From IMG/VR virus record IMGVR_UViG_3300043419_000898, positions 1 through 64,000 of that record: a stretch of 64,000 nucleotides of DNA; one strand, 5' to 3'. The notes beneath the pieces were generated by a model. The model saw nothing but the letters and a program-made list of their open reading frames with translations. It did not search any database and was not told the DNA's origin. Positions within the stretch are counted from its first letter, which is position 1, and the number at the start of each line of letters is the position of its first letter. A program made the translations under genes and the position numbers. Below, piece after piece: positions 8,899 to 17,325 of the stretch. Origin of the DNA: a virus.

Positions 8899-9456
8899 CT
8901 AAAAGTTGACCGTAAGCACCCCACCAAAAGTGCCTAGTTCCGACCAGTTTCGCTTCTTACGGAAGTATCCGTCACCGTCACGCTCAACAGCATATGCATC
9001 AGAAGGCTCAGGTGAAGTGTTACCTTCTACAGTCCATACACCCCAAGGGTGAACAGACTGAATGACACCTATGTGACCTATACGACCGAGTGGTTTGATG
9101 TAGAACAACACAAAGTCACCGGGAAGCACATGTCCAGTCTTATTTGCAACGCTTGCCTTAGCATCAGCAACCGATATCCAGCAACCGTTTTCCTTAGCCC
9201 AGTTTGCCCAGTCTGGCGTGTATCCACTACGTGGAAAAGTTGTGTCGTAAGTTGTTCCAAGAGCCGTAGCCGCTTGTTTCATCCTAAACCGAACAACTGC
9301 TGCACACCAAGGACTACCGGGTGGGATTGGTGGTTTACATGATGCTTGATAGGCTTCAACAGCCTCACCACGGTTGATACCAACCTCCGTAACACCTATG
9401 TTGGCAACAGCCAACTCAAGTGCCTTTAGGGCTATAGGACGATTAGTAGGTCGCAT
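8899..9456 (-). CDS. CHAP/NlpC-type cysteine peptidase, probable endolysin
   Basis: 185 residues. Cys51 in PWCAAVVRF, His128 in GRIGHIGVI and Asn146 in VEGNTS form the Cys-His-Asn arrangement of CHAP amidase/endopeptidases that cut peptidoglycan peptides. The motif PGDFVLFY before the His is also typical. There is no separate wall-binding domain, and at 185 residues it is a single-domain enzyme. ATG at 9456 was preferred over an upstream TTG (9462) because AAGG lies 7 nt before it. It could be the lysin or a virion-associated wall hydrolase; the holin-like genes lie 22 kb away. Confidence 0.8.
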   Translation of the reverse strand: MRPTNRPIALKALELAVANIGVTEVGINRGEAVEAYQASCKPPIPPGSPWCAAVVRFRMKQAATALGTTYDTTFPRSGYTPDWANWAKENGCWISVADAKASVANKTGHVLPGDFVLFYIKPLGRIGHIGVIQSVHPWGVWTVEGNTSPEPSDAYAVERDGDGYFRKKRNWSELGTFGGVLTVNF

Positions 9457-9492
9457 ATACAAACCTTACTTGATTACAGAACACTTGCCCAA

Positions 9493-9756
9493 TTACTTTT
9501 TGGGCAGATTTTTGATAACTTCAACAACAACAAACTCTAGGATTTCGTTGTCTGATGGAGTGCCCTTCTCTTTGTCTTTGATGCGGTTTGCAATAGTCTT
9601 TGTCAGCGTCTTGCCAAACTGAGGCTCTAAGGCTTTGAGCGCACTTGATATAGCAATATCTTCAGCAAGAGATACAAGTGCTTTATCCACACCTTTGATA
9701 AGGTTACGCTCTTCAATGCCAAACCATCGTTTTAACTTAGAACTAAACCAAGACAT
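9493..9756 (-). CDS. Small helical protein next to the lysin
   Basis: 87 residues from MSWFSSKLKRWFGIEERN. Start at 9756 is set by GGAGG eight nucleotides upstream; a GTG three codons earlier lies inside the RBS. The N-terminus is amphipathic and basic, and the rest is helical and charged, ending VVEVIKNLPKK. No clear membrane span. Between tail protein and lysin it may assist lysis or tail assembly; function unknown. Confidence 0.7.
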   Translation of the reverse strand: MSWFSSKLKRWFGIEERNLIKGVDKALVSLAEDIAISSALKALEPQFGKTLTKTIANRIKDKEKGTPSDNEILEFVVVEVIKNLPKK

Positions 9757-9757
9757 A

Positions 9758-12025
9758 CTAACCACCTCCGATAGTCACAGCCGGACCTATCCTTACTCCA
9801 CGGTAACGTGCTTCACGAACTTTAGGTCTACTAGATGCTTCAAAGACAAACTTGATTTGTGGTATCGCTATGATTCTGTAGTCTGAGTATTCAGTTTCAT
9901 ATTCCCATGTACTTGTATACAAGTTATGTATACGGACGACATCACCTATCCAAAGCGGTCTATCATCTGAGTCACGTATAAGAAAGTCTGATGTCCATTC
10001 AACCAAGTCACGACCCGGCGTTAATCTATCAACAAGAACTTCGAGTGCCCTTAGTGCTGCCTCATCTGTCGTAATTGACTCATTGATATGCACAACACTA
10101 CAGATGCGCCCACGCCAGTTTCTGGGGCGAAGTGCTGGTACGGTAGTCGGGTTTTGACTATCTGTGTCGTTATAACTTTTGTATATCAGTCTGTCTGTTC
10201 GTGGGTCACGACCGATGACTTGTATGTGGTTTGCTTCTGCCGCTTCGTAATGACGTGATAGTTCACGTATAGTCCTCTTACTCGTAAGCGTTTTTGGAAC
10301 AAGTGCATTAGTCGCCGCAAAATTGGCTTCGTACAAATTCATTTGCACTGTATTTGATAACACAGACGGACTTATAAAGCAGTACTTATAACCAGTTGAC
10401 GTAGGGAACCAACCACGTGTATATGTTTGAGCATAATCACTCCAAAGTTGGTTTAGCCACTTAGCAACTGTGTCACCACGCTCTGGAGCCAAACTCCATT
10501 TACCCGTCGAAATGATAGGCGAGTATGGCAACTGGAAAGCTGGAATGTTGATGTACCAATCAGAAGAGTTGTACCCACATATAGTCAATAGGTCTTTGAC
10601 TGCGTAATCTAATTCAAGTCCATCATAAGGAACTGAGTCGATAAGCATCATCAACTCAAACTCACGTGACCTATCTTTACCTTGAAAAGACATAGATGGA
10701 TACTCAAGTGCCACATCACCCTTCTCATAAGAAATCTCTGGAGAGTCTAACGTGCCACGGCATATATCTAGGTATGTACCATTACCTTTTCTGATAGCAA
10801 TCCTAAATGGTCTATCAGATTGGTACAGACTATTTTCAACAGCGGCATCGTTGTAAAGTAAGCCATATCTAGTGTCAAACTTGACAGTTTGTGTTCCATC
10901 TTCATCTACGGAACACTCAAGGCTTTGAACATAGTTAGTGATGTCTATAGAGCCGTTATAGGTGTTAACTACTGTAGGTGTTGAGTACAAGTCAATTGCA
11001 TACACACCCCAAGTGGCATTTCCATCACCAGTAAGTTCTGCTTGTGCCCTTACATCATCAACGGGGATGAGTGGGTTCCAAGCAGTCAAATCCTCCTTGA
11101 CTACACTCATGTTTGAAACAATAGTTGCCGAGTTTGGACCTATGCGGTCAGCACCAGCCGACCAACCAGTGAACGTAGTGCCAATTGGAGGCACTGCACG
11201 TAAGGTTGTGTTACCACCACGAACTATCCCAGATGTTTCAAACTTACACTTAGCAACTTGCACCATAGGATGAAAAGGTGCTGGTACATTCCACCAGAAC
11301 TTTGAACTTGGTGTAATGTCGTTAGTATTTGGGTCACCTACATCTGGGTCAAGGTCGTCAAATGTGTGAGCAAAGTTAGTTCCGTAATTGCTAAGTACTA
11401 GTAGTTCACGTTTACGACAAGGAAGCAATACAAGGTTTACATATGTATTTGCTGGCGACATTGAGTACAACTTCATGCCACCGGGACGCATGCCACCCTT
11501 TGTGGAGTCGTACTTCTCTAGTTTTTGTCCACCTTTGTAAACAACTATTGCGCCACCAGCCATGACGTCAAGTCTGACTTCGGTGGGTTGACCATAATTC
11601 CATCCACATTGGAAGGCTACGGTTTCATTTGCCTTCTTTGTTCCCGACATGAAGAATGACACATACATCGGCTGATTAGACGGAAGTACTTCACTGAGTT
11701 GACAGACTGCATTTACACCCTCAGATGCTATGTAGTAATCAGTAGGATGTAATAACTTGACTTCTTTCCACTTAGTTGGGTCAGTAAGTGTGTCGTAGTC
11801 AGTTAGGCGTTTACGGGCATAATTACCAGCACCACTTGTAATCCATGTAGGAGTAAGTGGCAAAGGAGCAAGCATTGCAGTGCCGGTTACGGCATCTACA
11901 AATATGCCATCAGTAGACTTTTCCCTACTCCACGTAGAGCCTTCACCAGAAACGCAGTACCTAGGTACAGACACACGTTTCTCTGGTACATCAATCTCAA
12001 TCTTTACTGGCCAATCTGTAGCCAT
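9758..12025 (-). CDS. Tail hub / distal tail-associated protein
   Basis: 755 residues downstream of the tape measure, the place of the distal tail or hub protein in siphoviruses. The N-terminal 330 residues are beta-rich, with a Trp- and Gly-rich part. From about 350 on, DITNYVQSLECSVDEDGTQ, RPFRIAIRKG and DICRGTLDSPEI resemble the hub domains of phage baseplate proteins, which carry a short insertion describing position and axis. The remainder includes VLVDRLTPGRDLVEW. Enzymatic activity is not seen. Assignment rests mainly on position and size. Confidence 0.7.
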   Translation of the reverse strand: MATDWPVKIEIDVPEKRVSVPRYCVSGEGSTWSREKSTDGIFVDAVTGTAMLAPLPLTPTWITSGAGNYARKRLTDYDTLTDPTKWKEVKLLHPTDYYIASEGVNAVCQLSEVLPSNQPMYVSFFMSGTKKANETVAFQCGWNYGQPTEVRLDVMAGGAIVVYKGGQKLEKYDSTKGGMRPGGMKLYSMSPANTYVNLVLLPCRKRELLVLSNYGTNFAHTFDDLDPDVGDPNTNDITPSSKFWWNVPAPFHPMVQVAKCKFETSGIVRGGNTTLRAVPPIGTTFTGWSAGADRIGPNSATIVSNMSVVKEDLTAWNPLIPVDDVRAQAELTGDGNATWGVYAIDLYSTPTVVNTYNGSIDITNYVQSLECSVDEDGTQTVKFDTRYGLLYNDAAVENSLYQSDRPFRIAIRKGNGTYLDICRGTLDSPEISYEKGDVALEYPSMSFQGKDRSREFELMMLIDSVPYDGLELDYAVKDLLTICGYNSSDWYINIPAFQLPYSPIISTGKWSLAPERGDTVAKWLNQLWSDYAQTYTRGWFPTSTGYKYCFISPSVLSNTVQMNLYEANFAATNALVPKTLTSKRTIRELSRHYEAAEANHIQVIGRDPRTDRLIYKSYNDTDSQNPTTVPALRPRNWRGRICSVVHINESITTDEAALRALEVLVDRLTPGRDLVEWTSDFLIRDSDDRPLWIGDVVRIHNLYTSTWEYETEYSDYRIIAIPQIKFVFEASSRPKVREARYRGVRIGPAVTIGGG

Positions 12026-12028
12026 TTA

Positions 12029-14329
12029 TTATCTCCGGAGCGGGTTGTTGACGTCACCCTTGCGTGACTGTTCATACATGAAAGCACGTAAACCTTGTTC
12101 TATCAAGGTTGGTGCTGTTCTTAGTCCCGGTGAGTTTATACGTGCACCACCCTTAAGTTCGGTTGCCGTAACACCAAGTTTAGCCAACTCTCCACCACCA
12201 AGAGTTTGAGTGCGAAGTTTAAGTTCATCGGCAGTTTTCTTGGTGTTATCTGAGATTTCCTTTAGCGTGTCTAGTGATTTGTTGCCGCCACCAATTGCTC
12301 CAGTCGGCTGAACTGGACGACCACCGTAATTCAAGTCAGGTGGAAGGTTTGGCAGTGCTTGCATGTTTTGTGCTATGCGACCATAAATGTCGTTAGCCTT
12401 TGTGCCAACACTACCAAATGCCGCGCCAATATTTGCTAATTCAGGAACACTGCCAATGGCACCAGTAATGCCAGAGACAAAGTCTTTACCAAGAGTACCA
12501 GCAGCACGTTGTCTTTCAAGGTCAGCAAATGCGGCCTTTGTTTTATCCTCACGACCAACTGCATCTGCCGCCGCTTGACCTATACCAGCAACTGGTGCTG
12601 CAATTCCCATGACAGTTGCACCAGCAATACCAGTTACCCCTAACCCATAATTGCCAATCGCACCGGTTATGTCGCCTTCTTTAAGTGCTTTCGTACCTTC
12701 TGCAAATCTTTTTAACGACCACATCAATACTTGGAAGGTTTGCACAAAAGGTGTCAAGAATGATTTCATACTATCGAACGCTTCTTTGAAGACTAATCCA
12801 ACATATTTAACCCAATAAATGAGTTCATTAGCCCACTTAGGACCTTGCTGCCCAAGGTAATTAAATAATGCTGTAGCACCATCCTTTAGTGCTGTATAGA
12901 TAACCGGTATTTGATGTACTGCCGCGATAATGTAACTAGATATACGTGCTGCTGCTTCTCTAAAGTTATCAACAAGCGACTTTGTGTCTACAAAGCCAAA
13001 GATGCTTGCCATCGCCTCTTGTATGACACCACTCTGACCAATGGAGTAAAACACCTCACCTATGGCAGTAGATACCTGCCTAATAATTTCTATAAGGTTT
13101 TGCATACCCGGCTGAGCGGCGGTAAACATCGCAGCAAGACCTTGACCAACCGGACGTGTAGCCTCAGCCAAATCGTCCATGACGTTTTCAAGGCTTGTAC
13201 TAACACCAGCAGAAACACTTGGTAGTTTGAGGAGTTCGTTGTTAATCATGTCAACAACATCAAAGACTGATTTCCCAGTCTGCTCCATTAACTTAGAAAT
13301 TTCTTCACCCTTGGCACTACCAAATGCTTTCAAGAGAACCATGCGAATCTGAGGAACACGCTCGGACAACTGACGGATTTCGTCACCTTCCAACTTACCG
13401 GCTGTAACAATCTGCTGAAGTGCAAGCATCGCACCCTTGAAGTCTGCTTTACCCTTACCGACCGCGGCAAGCGCACGGGCAAATCCCATAATAGACTTTT
13501 CTGCGTTCTGAGCATCAAGTCCAGCGGCACGAAGACCAGTTGTAGCCTGAATGACTTCGGGGAGAGCAAGACCCGGAAGTTTAGCGAGTTGCCTCAAACG
13601 CCCCAATGTTTCGGTTAGGGATTTAGCATTGTCTTCGTAAGCCGCAAGTCCACGTATTTGTTGTTCATATGATACATACTGTGCAAATTGCTGTTGAAGA
13701 AACATAGCTGTCAGATTTGTTGCCGCTTTTGCTGCTTCCAATCCAACACTAATAATTCCACCAGCGACATTGCCTAGGACTTGAAGTACTTCACCGGCTA
13801 CATTTACTATAGTGCCTAAGATTCCAGCAAATGCCTGAAGACCACCACCCACAAGTCCAAGTATCGCACTATTTACAACACCAAGTACACCAAGAACACT
13901 GCTGGCTATGCCTCCGAGTTTGCCAAATCCGCCAACTGCTGATGATAATCCCTTAGTAACAGTACTTCCGATTTGACCTAGCGCACCTAGTCCTTGACCC
14001 AACTTGCCTATCAGCGATATTGGATTAGCGGAAATCTTACCCATATTTGCAATGGCACCTGATACTTGATTAATACCAGTAGACAAACTGCTATATGCGC
14101 CACCACCACCACCGCCTCCACCACCAGAAGTACCACCACCGCTTCCTCCACCACCAACTCGTCCGGATATGGAAAGTTTAGGCATGGCTGCGGCACTGCT
14201 AAATGTCTTCTGGAGATTCTGAATAGCGGCGGCGGCTTTGTTTGCTTGGGCTTCGAGCTTGGCAAGGTCTTGCTCGGTACGACGAATGTTCGTACCTTTG
14301 ACTTTAATCTCAAGCTCACGTAATGTCAT
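12029..14329 (-). CDS. Tape measure protein
   Basis: 766 residues. A charged helical start (RRTEQDLAKLEAQANKAAAA), a Gly-rich linker, hydrophobic segments, and a conserved tape-measure core at about 235-370 (LRQLAKLPGL, LQQIVTAGKLEGDEIRQLSE, MEQTGKSVFDVVDMI). It sets tail length by spanning the tube during assembly. At the usual 0.15 nm per residue, the tail would be about 115 nm. Start ATG overlaps the stop of the chaperone extension (ATGA at 14326-14329). Confidence 0.93.
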   Translation of the reverse strand: MTLRELEIKVKGTNIRRTEQDLAKLEAQANKAAAAIQNLQKTFSSAAAMPKLSISGRVGGGGSGGGTSGGGGGGGGGAYSSLSTGINQVSGAIANMGKISANPISLIGKLGQGLGALGQIGSTVTKGLSSAVGGFGKLGGIASSVLGVLGVVNSAILGLVGGGLQAFAGILGTIVNVAGEVLQVLGNVAGGIISVGLEAAKAATNLTAMFLQQQFAQYVSYEQQIRGLAAYEDNAKSLTETLGRLRQLAKLPGLALPEVIQATTGLRAAGLDAQNAEKSIMGFARALAAVGKGKADFKGAMLALQQIVTAGKLEGDEIRQLSERVPQIRMVLLKAFGSAKGEEISKLMEQTGKSVFDVVDMINNELLKLPSVSAGVSTSLENVMDDLAEATRPVGQGLAAMFTAAQPGMQNLIEIIRQVSTAIGEVFYSIGQSGVIQEAMASIFGFVDTKSLVDNFREAAARISSYIIAAVHQIPVIYTALKDGATALFNYLGQQGPKWANELIYWVKYVGLVFKEAFDSMKSFLTPFVQTFQVLMWSLKRFAEGTKALKEGDITGAIGNYGLGVTGIAGATVMGIAAPVAGIGQAAADAVGREDKTKAAFADLERQRAAGTLGKDFVSGITGAIGSVPELANIGAAFGSVGTKANDIYGRIAQNMQALPNLPPDLNYGGRPVQPTGAIGGGNKSLDTLKEISDNTKKTADELKLRTQTLGGGELAKLGVTATELKGGARINSPGLRTAPTLIEQGLRAFMYEQSRKGDVNNPLRR

Positions 14330-14879
14330 TTTGCACCCAACGCCCTTGCTGTTATCATTGCTAGTTCTTCTTCACGTTTATCTAGCATTTGACCTATATA
14401 GACTAACTCGCTTAATCTATCAAAATCTAGGTCAGTCTCCGCCGGGTGCCTATGCAAGTACTTTACGGAGTAGTACAAAGCAAGTTGTGCTACTCCGCTG
14501 AGTCGTTTCCCACTTCTTTCCTACCCGTAATATCGTCTTGCGGGAAGGCTGTTCCGTATTGAGCAAGCATGTAGAAGAACAAGTCGCTATTCTCACGGGC
14601 TATATTTGCGATAGAACGCCAAGGACTAATTGCCTGACCGTTATCTGTTTCATCTGGAACATATGTTCTACCCATCACAAGAATGGACTGAAGCATTGGT
14701 TCCTTGAACTCAGGAAACTGAATCTTTGCATCACGCAACTCGTTAGCATCTGGAAAGATATCCGCTGCTTTAGGAGCACGAAATGTAAGTGTTCCTTCTC
14801 CATCAAACTCCGATAAATCAATGACCAAGTTAGGCTGTACAGCCTTTGGCTTTACTGTTTTAAGACTCTGTAATCCCAT
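14326..14879 (-). CDS. Tail assembly chaperone GT fusion made by -1 frameshift
   Basis: The 129-residue G-like frame (14490-14879) carries G GGA AAC at 14505-14511, the canonical X XXY YYZ slippery heptamer, seven codons before its stop. A -1 shift there opens a frame without a stop down to 14326, adding about 60 residues (for example VAQLALYYSVKY and DRLSELVYIGQMLDKREEEL). The product would be about 184 residues. This copies the gpG/gpGT scheme of lambda and most siphoviruses, in which both forms fold the tape measure. Frequency of slippage cannot be read from sequence. Confidence 0.88.
14490..14879 (-). CDS. Tail assembly chaperone G
   Basis: 129 residues, MGLQSLKTVKPKAVQPNL at the start, ending REVGNDSAE-like (KEVGNDSAE). 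It lies between tail tube and tape measure, the normal site of the chaperone. Contains FRAPKAADIFPDANELRD, a pattern common in such proteins. Makes the short form; the long form is the frameshift product ending at 14326. Confidence 0.82.
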   Translation of the reverse strand: MGLQSLKTVKPKAVQPNLVIDLSEFDGEGTLTFRAPKAADIFPDANELRDAKIQFPEFKEPMLQSILVMGRTYVPDETDNGQAISPWRSIANIARENSDLFFYMLAQYGTAFPQDDITGRKEVGNDSAE

Positions 14880-14887
14880 AGTATTCC

Positions 14888-15331
14888 TTAGATAAAGCCA
14901 CCAAGTCCAGCGACACCATAAGTGCCCAATGCAATAGTGACTGTTTCAGTGAGGATACCATCTAGGTCTTGCGATAGCGAAACCTCACTTATTACGCCTT
15001 CGTCTTGCCAGTTTGTTTCAGTACCAAGGTAGGGTATAGTTGCTGTCACTTTACAGTATCTATAAAGTTGCTCTTGAAATGCTAAACCAGTTGTATTGTC
15101 AACGTAGATATCAATCTCTACAGTTCCACTCTGGCGAGTGAAATATAGCTTTTCTTCAACATCAGCGATACATGCCAAGTCAAGAGACGCTAACTTGACT
15201 TGTCTTTTATAAGACCTAGCAAGACAGTTAATGCTTTGATTAGGTATCGTAACATATGTTGGCAAACCGTCTTGATAACCGTCAGATAACTGTATAGATA
15301 TGACGATATTATTTGCTGTTATAGCAGACAT
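14888..15331 (-). CDS. Tail tube paralog 3
   Basis: 147 residues. Shares with its two neighbours the pattern C-L-A-R-S-Y-x-R near 35 and R-x-S-G-T-V/I-E-I/M in the middle (TRQSGTVEIDIYV), and the ending VTIALGTYGV-GLGGF. It is the most diverged of the three; the AGAFCDTEMK segment is replaced by ACIADVEEKLY. Overlaps the next paralog by one nucleotide. Probably a tail tube-related protein or a special ring at one end of the tube (inference). Confidence 0.7.
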   Translation of the reverse strand: MSAITANNIVISIQLSDGYQDGLPTYVTIPNQSINCLARSYKRQVKLASLDLACIADVEEKLYFTRQSGTVEIDIYVDNTTGLAFQEQLYRYCKVTATIPYLGTETNWQDEGVISEVSLSQDLDGILTETVTIALGTYGVAGLGGFI

Positions 15332-15783
15332 TACACTCCGCCGAAGCTTGTAATTCCAGTGACTCCAAGGATGATTGTGACCGTCTCAGAAATGTATCCG
15401 TCAACCTCAGCAGTGATACCAGCAGAAGTGATGACGCCAAAGTCTGTGTATGTTGCAGGTCCAACGTCAGCAGTCACTTTAACGTAGAAGCCTTCTTTAT
15501 CAAAGAACATAGCCGCTGTTCCAACTGGGAGCAACAGCTCCATCTCAATGGTACCTGACTTACGAGTTGGGCTAACCTTCATTTCAGTGTCGCAGAATGC
15601 ACCGGCTTCTACAGTACCAATCTCAAGGGAGCGGCTGTATGTACGAGCAAGGCATCGCTTTTCAACGACAGTGCCAACTGCGGTCGATGGGTCACCGGGA
15701 GTTGTTCCACTACCTTGCGAGTTTGCACCAAGATAGATGCCAACACTAATATTCTGTGCTGTTTGGATTTGTGCTGATGGCAT
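15331..15783 (-). CDS. Tail tube paralog 2
   Basis: 150 residues. GTVEAGAFCDTEMKV and TRKSGTIEMELLL are almost identical to the matching parts of the 151-residue neighbour, so they arose by duplication. AGGAG lies upstream of the ATG. Position after tail terminator and before the chaperones is that of the major tail (tube) protein. Which of the copies builds the tube cannot be told from sequence. Confidence 0.78.
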   Translation of the reverse strand: MPSAQIQTAQNISVGIYLGANSQGSGTTPGDPSTAVGTVVEKRCLARTYSRSLEIGTVEAGAFCDTEMKVSPTRKSGTIEMELLLPVGTAAMFFDKEGFYVKVTADVGPATYTDFGVITSAGITAEVDGYISETVTIILGVTGITSFGGV

Positions 15784-15795
15784 TATATTCTCCTA

Positions 15796-16251
15796 TTACG
15801 CTACTGCATCGTGGAACGAGTCAATGCCGCTCACACCAAGAGTAATCGTGACGTTCTCTGTGACAATGCCATCAACTTCTGAACCTACAGAAGCGGCAGT
15901 AATCAAACCAAAGTCTAAGATGGTTGTGGACGAGTTGATGACAGCCTGAACTGAAACGTAGTAGCCGATTGAACCTTGGAAGATTGGGTATGAACCAGTT
16001 GTTGGTACAAGCACTTCCATTTCAATGGTTCCGGACTTACGGGTCGTAGCCATTTTCATTTCCGTATCGCAGAAAGCACCAGCCTCAACTGTTCCGATTT
16101 CTGTCGAACGTGTATAAGAACGAGCAAGGCAGTTCAACTGGGTAGCCGGACTATCAGCACTTGTACCAATAGCCGTTCCAGCCTGAGCATCTGCTCCGAT
16201 TTTGTAAACAATGCTAATGTTGTTAGCACGTGTAACTTGTGCTGAAGGCAT
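15796..16251 (-). CDS. Tail tube paralog 1
   Basis: 151 residues, starts MPSAQVTRANNISIVYK, nearly the same as MPSAQIQTAQNISVGIY of the next paralog. Contains RSTEIGTVEAGAFCDTEMKM and TRKSGTIEMEVLV. GGAG six nucleotides before the ATG. Candidate major tail protein together with its neighbour. Confidence 0.78.
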   Translation of the reverse strand: MPSAQVTRANNISIVYKIGADAQAGTAIGTSADSPATQLNCLARSYTRSTEIGTVEAGAFCDTEMKMATTRKSGTIEMEVLVPTTGSYPIFQGSIGYYVSVQAVINSSTTILDFGLITAASVGSEVDGIVTENVTITLGVSGIDSFHDAVA

Positions 16252-16252
16252 C

Positions 16253-16738
16253 CTACACTCCTATTTCAACCGTGACCATCGTTTGGTACGTTGCTGTAAT
16301 TCCGTAATCAGTAATACCACTTGACGGGTCAGGCATGATGACATCACTACCATCCCGCCTAATCCAAAAGTGTGGAGTAGTAAATGACTGCTTGTTGTCT
16401 ATCAGTTCATCAACCCTATCCATAATTGGTTTTATCCGAGCGTAGGACACACTTCCACTTTGTCTATCCCAAGCAGTTATCCTTATAGATGGACTAGCCA
16501 AGAAGCGTGTTCCACAGAGTGACCGCTCATCAACACCACCATCTGCAAGAGACACTATGACGAAGGGGGCAAGTGGGCTTTTCCCACTTATAGGGTCAAC
16601 TTGTGGTGCCATATCGGTGTAGACACCTTGTTGATAACCTCTTACCTTTGACGTACCAGCAATCAAATCTTGTAAAACACTATCCTCAGATAATGTCTGA
16701 TAAATCCAAGATATAACGTCAACCCATTCGATAGCCAT
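16253..16738 (-). CDS. Tail terminator / completion protein (DUF3168-like)
   Basis: 161 residues. Segments ISWIYQTLSEDSVLQDLI, FVIVSLADGG and RITAWDRQSGSVSYARIKP fit the gpU/DUF3168-type proteins that cap the tail tube. Position between the gp10-like gene and the tube genes agrees. Overlaps the previous gene by one nucleotide. Confidence 0.72.
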   Translation of the reverse strand: MAIEWVDVISWIYQTLSEDSVLQDLIAGTSKVRGYQQGVYTDMAPQVDPISGKSPLAPFVIVSLADGGVDERSLCGTRFLASPSIRITAWDRQSGSVSYARIKPIMDRVDELIDNKQSFTTPHFWIRRDGSDVIMPDPSSGITDYGITATYQTMVTVEIGV

Positions 16739-17049
16739 TAGAGTCTATTCAAAGTCCTAGTCACATGGTAAGACACACGAGTAAATGCTGGTGCCATAAA
16801 TGGTTGTGCTGGTTGATGTGGTGTGCCAAGTTCAACCATTGGAGCGTATGACAAACGTGTGTACACTGCCGCTTCTATAGCATCTGGATTAGCAACAGAT
16901 GAACTAACCTTGATAGAGTTCTTTAGTTTGCCAGACGCAACCGGAGCCTTCTGCTGTGCAACAGATTGCCCAATCTTACATGCTTCATAAGGCAAGCGTT
17001 CCAGTGTTCGGAACATAGCCTTCAGTTGCCTATCTTTTACTCTTGACAT
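16738..17049 (-). CDS. HK97 gp10-like tail completion protein
   Basis: 103 residues with the family core APVASGKLKNSIKV, followed by YAPMVELGTPHQPAQPFM at about 68-85. In HK97-like phages this protein works at the head-tail joint. Here it is unusual in being about 15 kb from the head-closure gene because of the spike and holin-like genes in between. Confidence 0.85.
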   Translation of the reverse strand: MSRVKDRQLKAMFRTLERLPYEACKIGQSVAQQKAPVASGKLKNSIKVSSSVANPDAIEAAVYTRLSYAPMVELGTPHQPAQPFMAPAFTRVSYHVTRTLNRL

Positions 17050-17088
17050 AGTGAAATCATACGTCTTTTGTTGTCAGTAAATAAACAA

Positions 17089-17325
17089 CTAATCTGTGTC
17101 TTCAACCTTAGCCTTTAGCATATCCACGCAGTATCTTGCATCGTTGACATGAGCCATAGCCTGAAGCAAGTCTTGGTACAACTGCTCAGTGTCTTGGTTA
17201 CCGTACTCAAACTCACGACGTGATGCTAAACGCTGCATCTCACGGATAGTCAAAGTAAGACTAGTATCAGCCGCCGTCATGACCAACAGTATCGCCGTTG
17301 ATAAGTTGTTTACGCCGTCTTTCAT
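17089..17325 (-). CDS. Small helical protein at the end of the spike array
   Basis: 78 residues, MKDGVNNLSTAILLVMTA at the start, then charged helices (TREFEYGNQDTEQLYQDL-like) and an acidic end. Start overlaps the end of the first spike gene by 4 nt. Unknown; may be a chaperone or a trimerisation helper for the spikes (inference from position). Confidence 0.65.
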   Translation of the reverse strand: MKDGVNNLSTAILLVMTAADTSLTLTIREMQRLASRREFEYGNQDTEQLYQDLLQAMAHVNDARYCVDMLKAKVEDTD

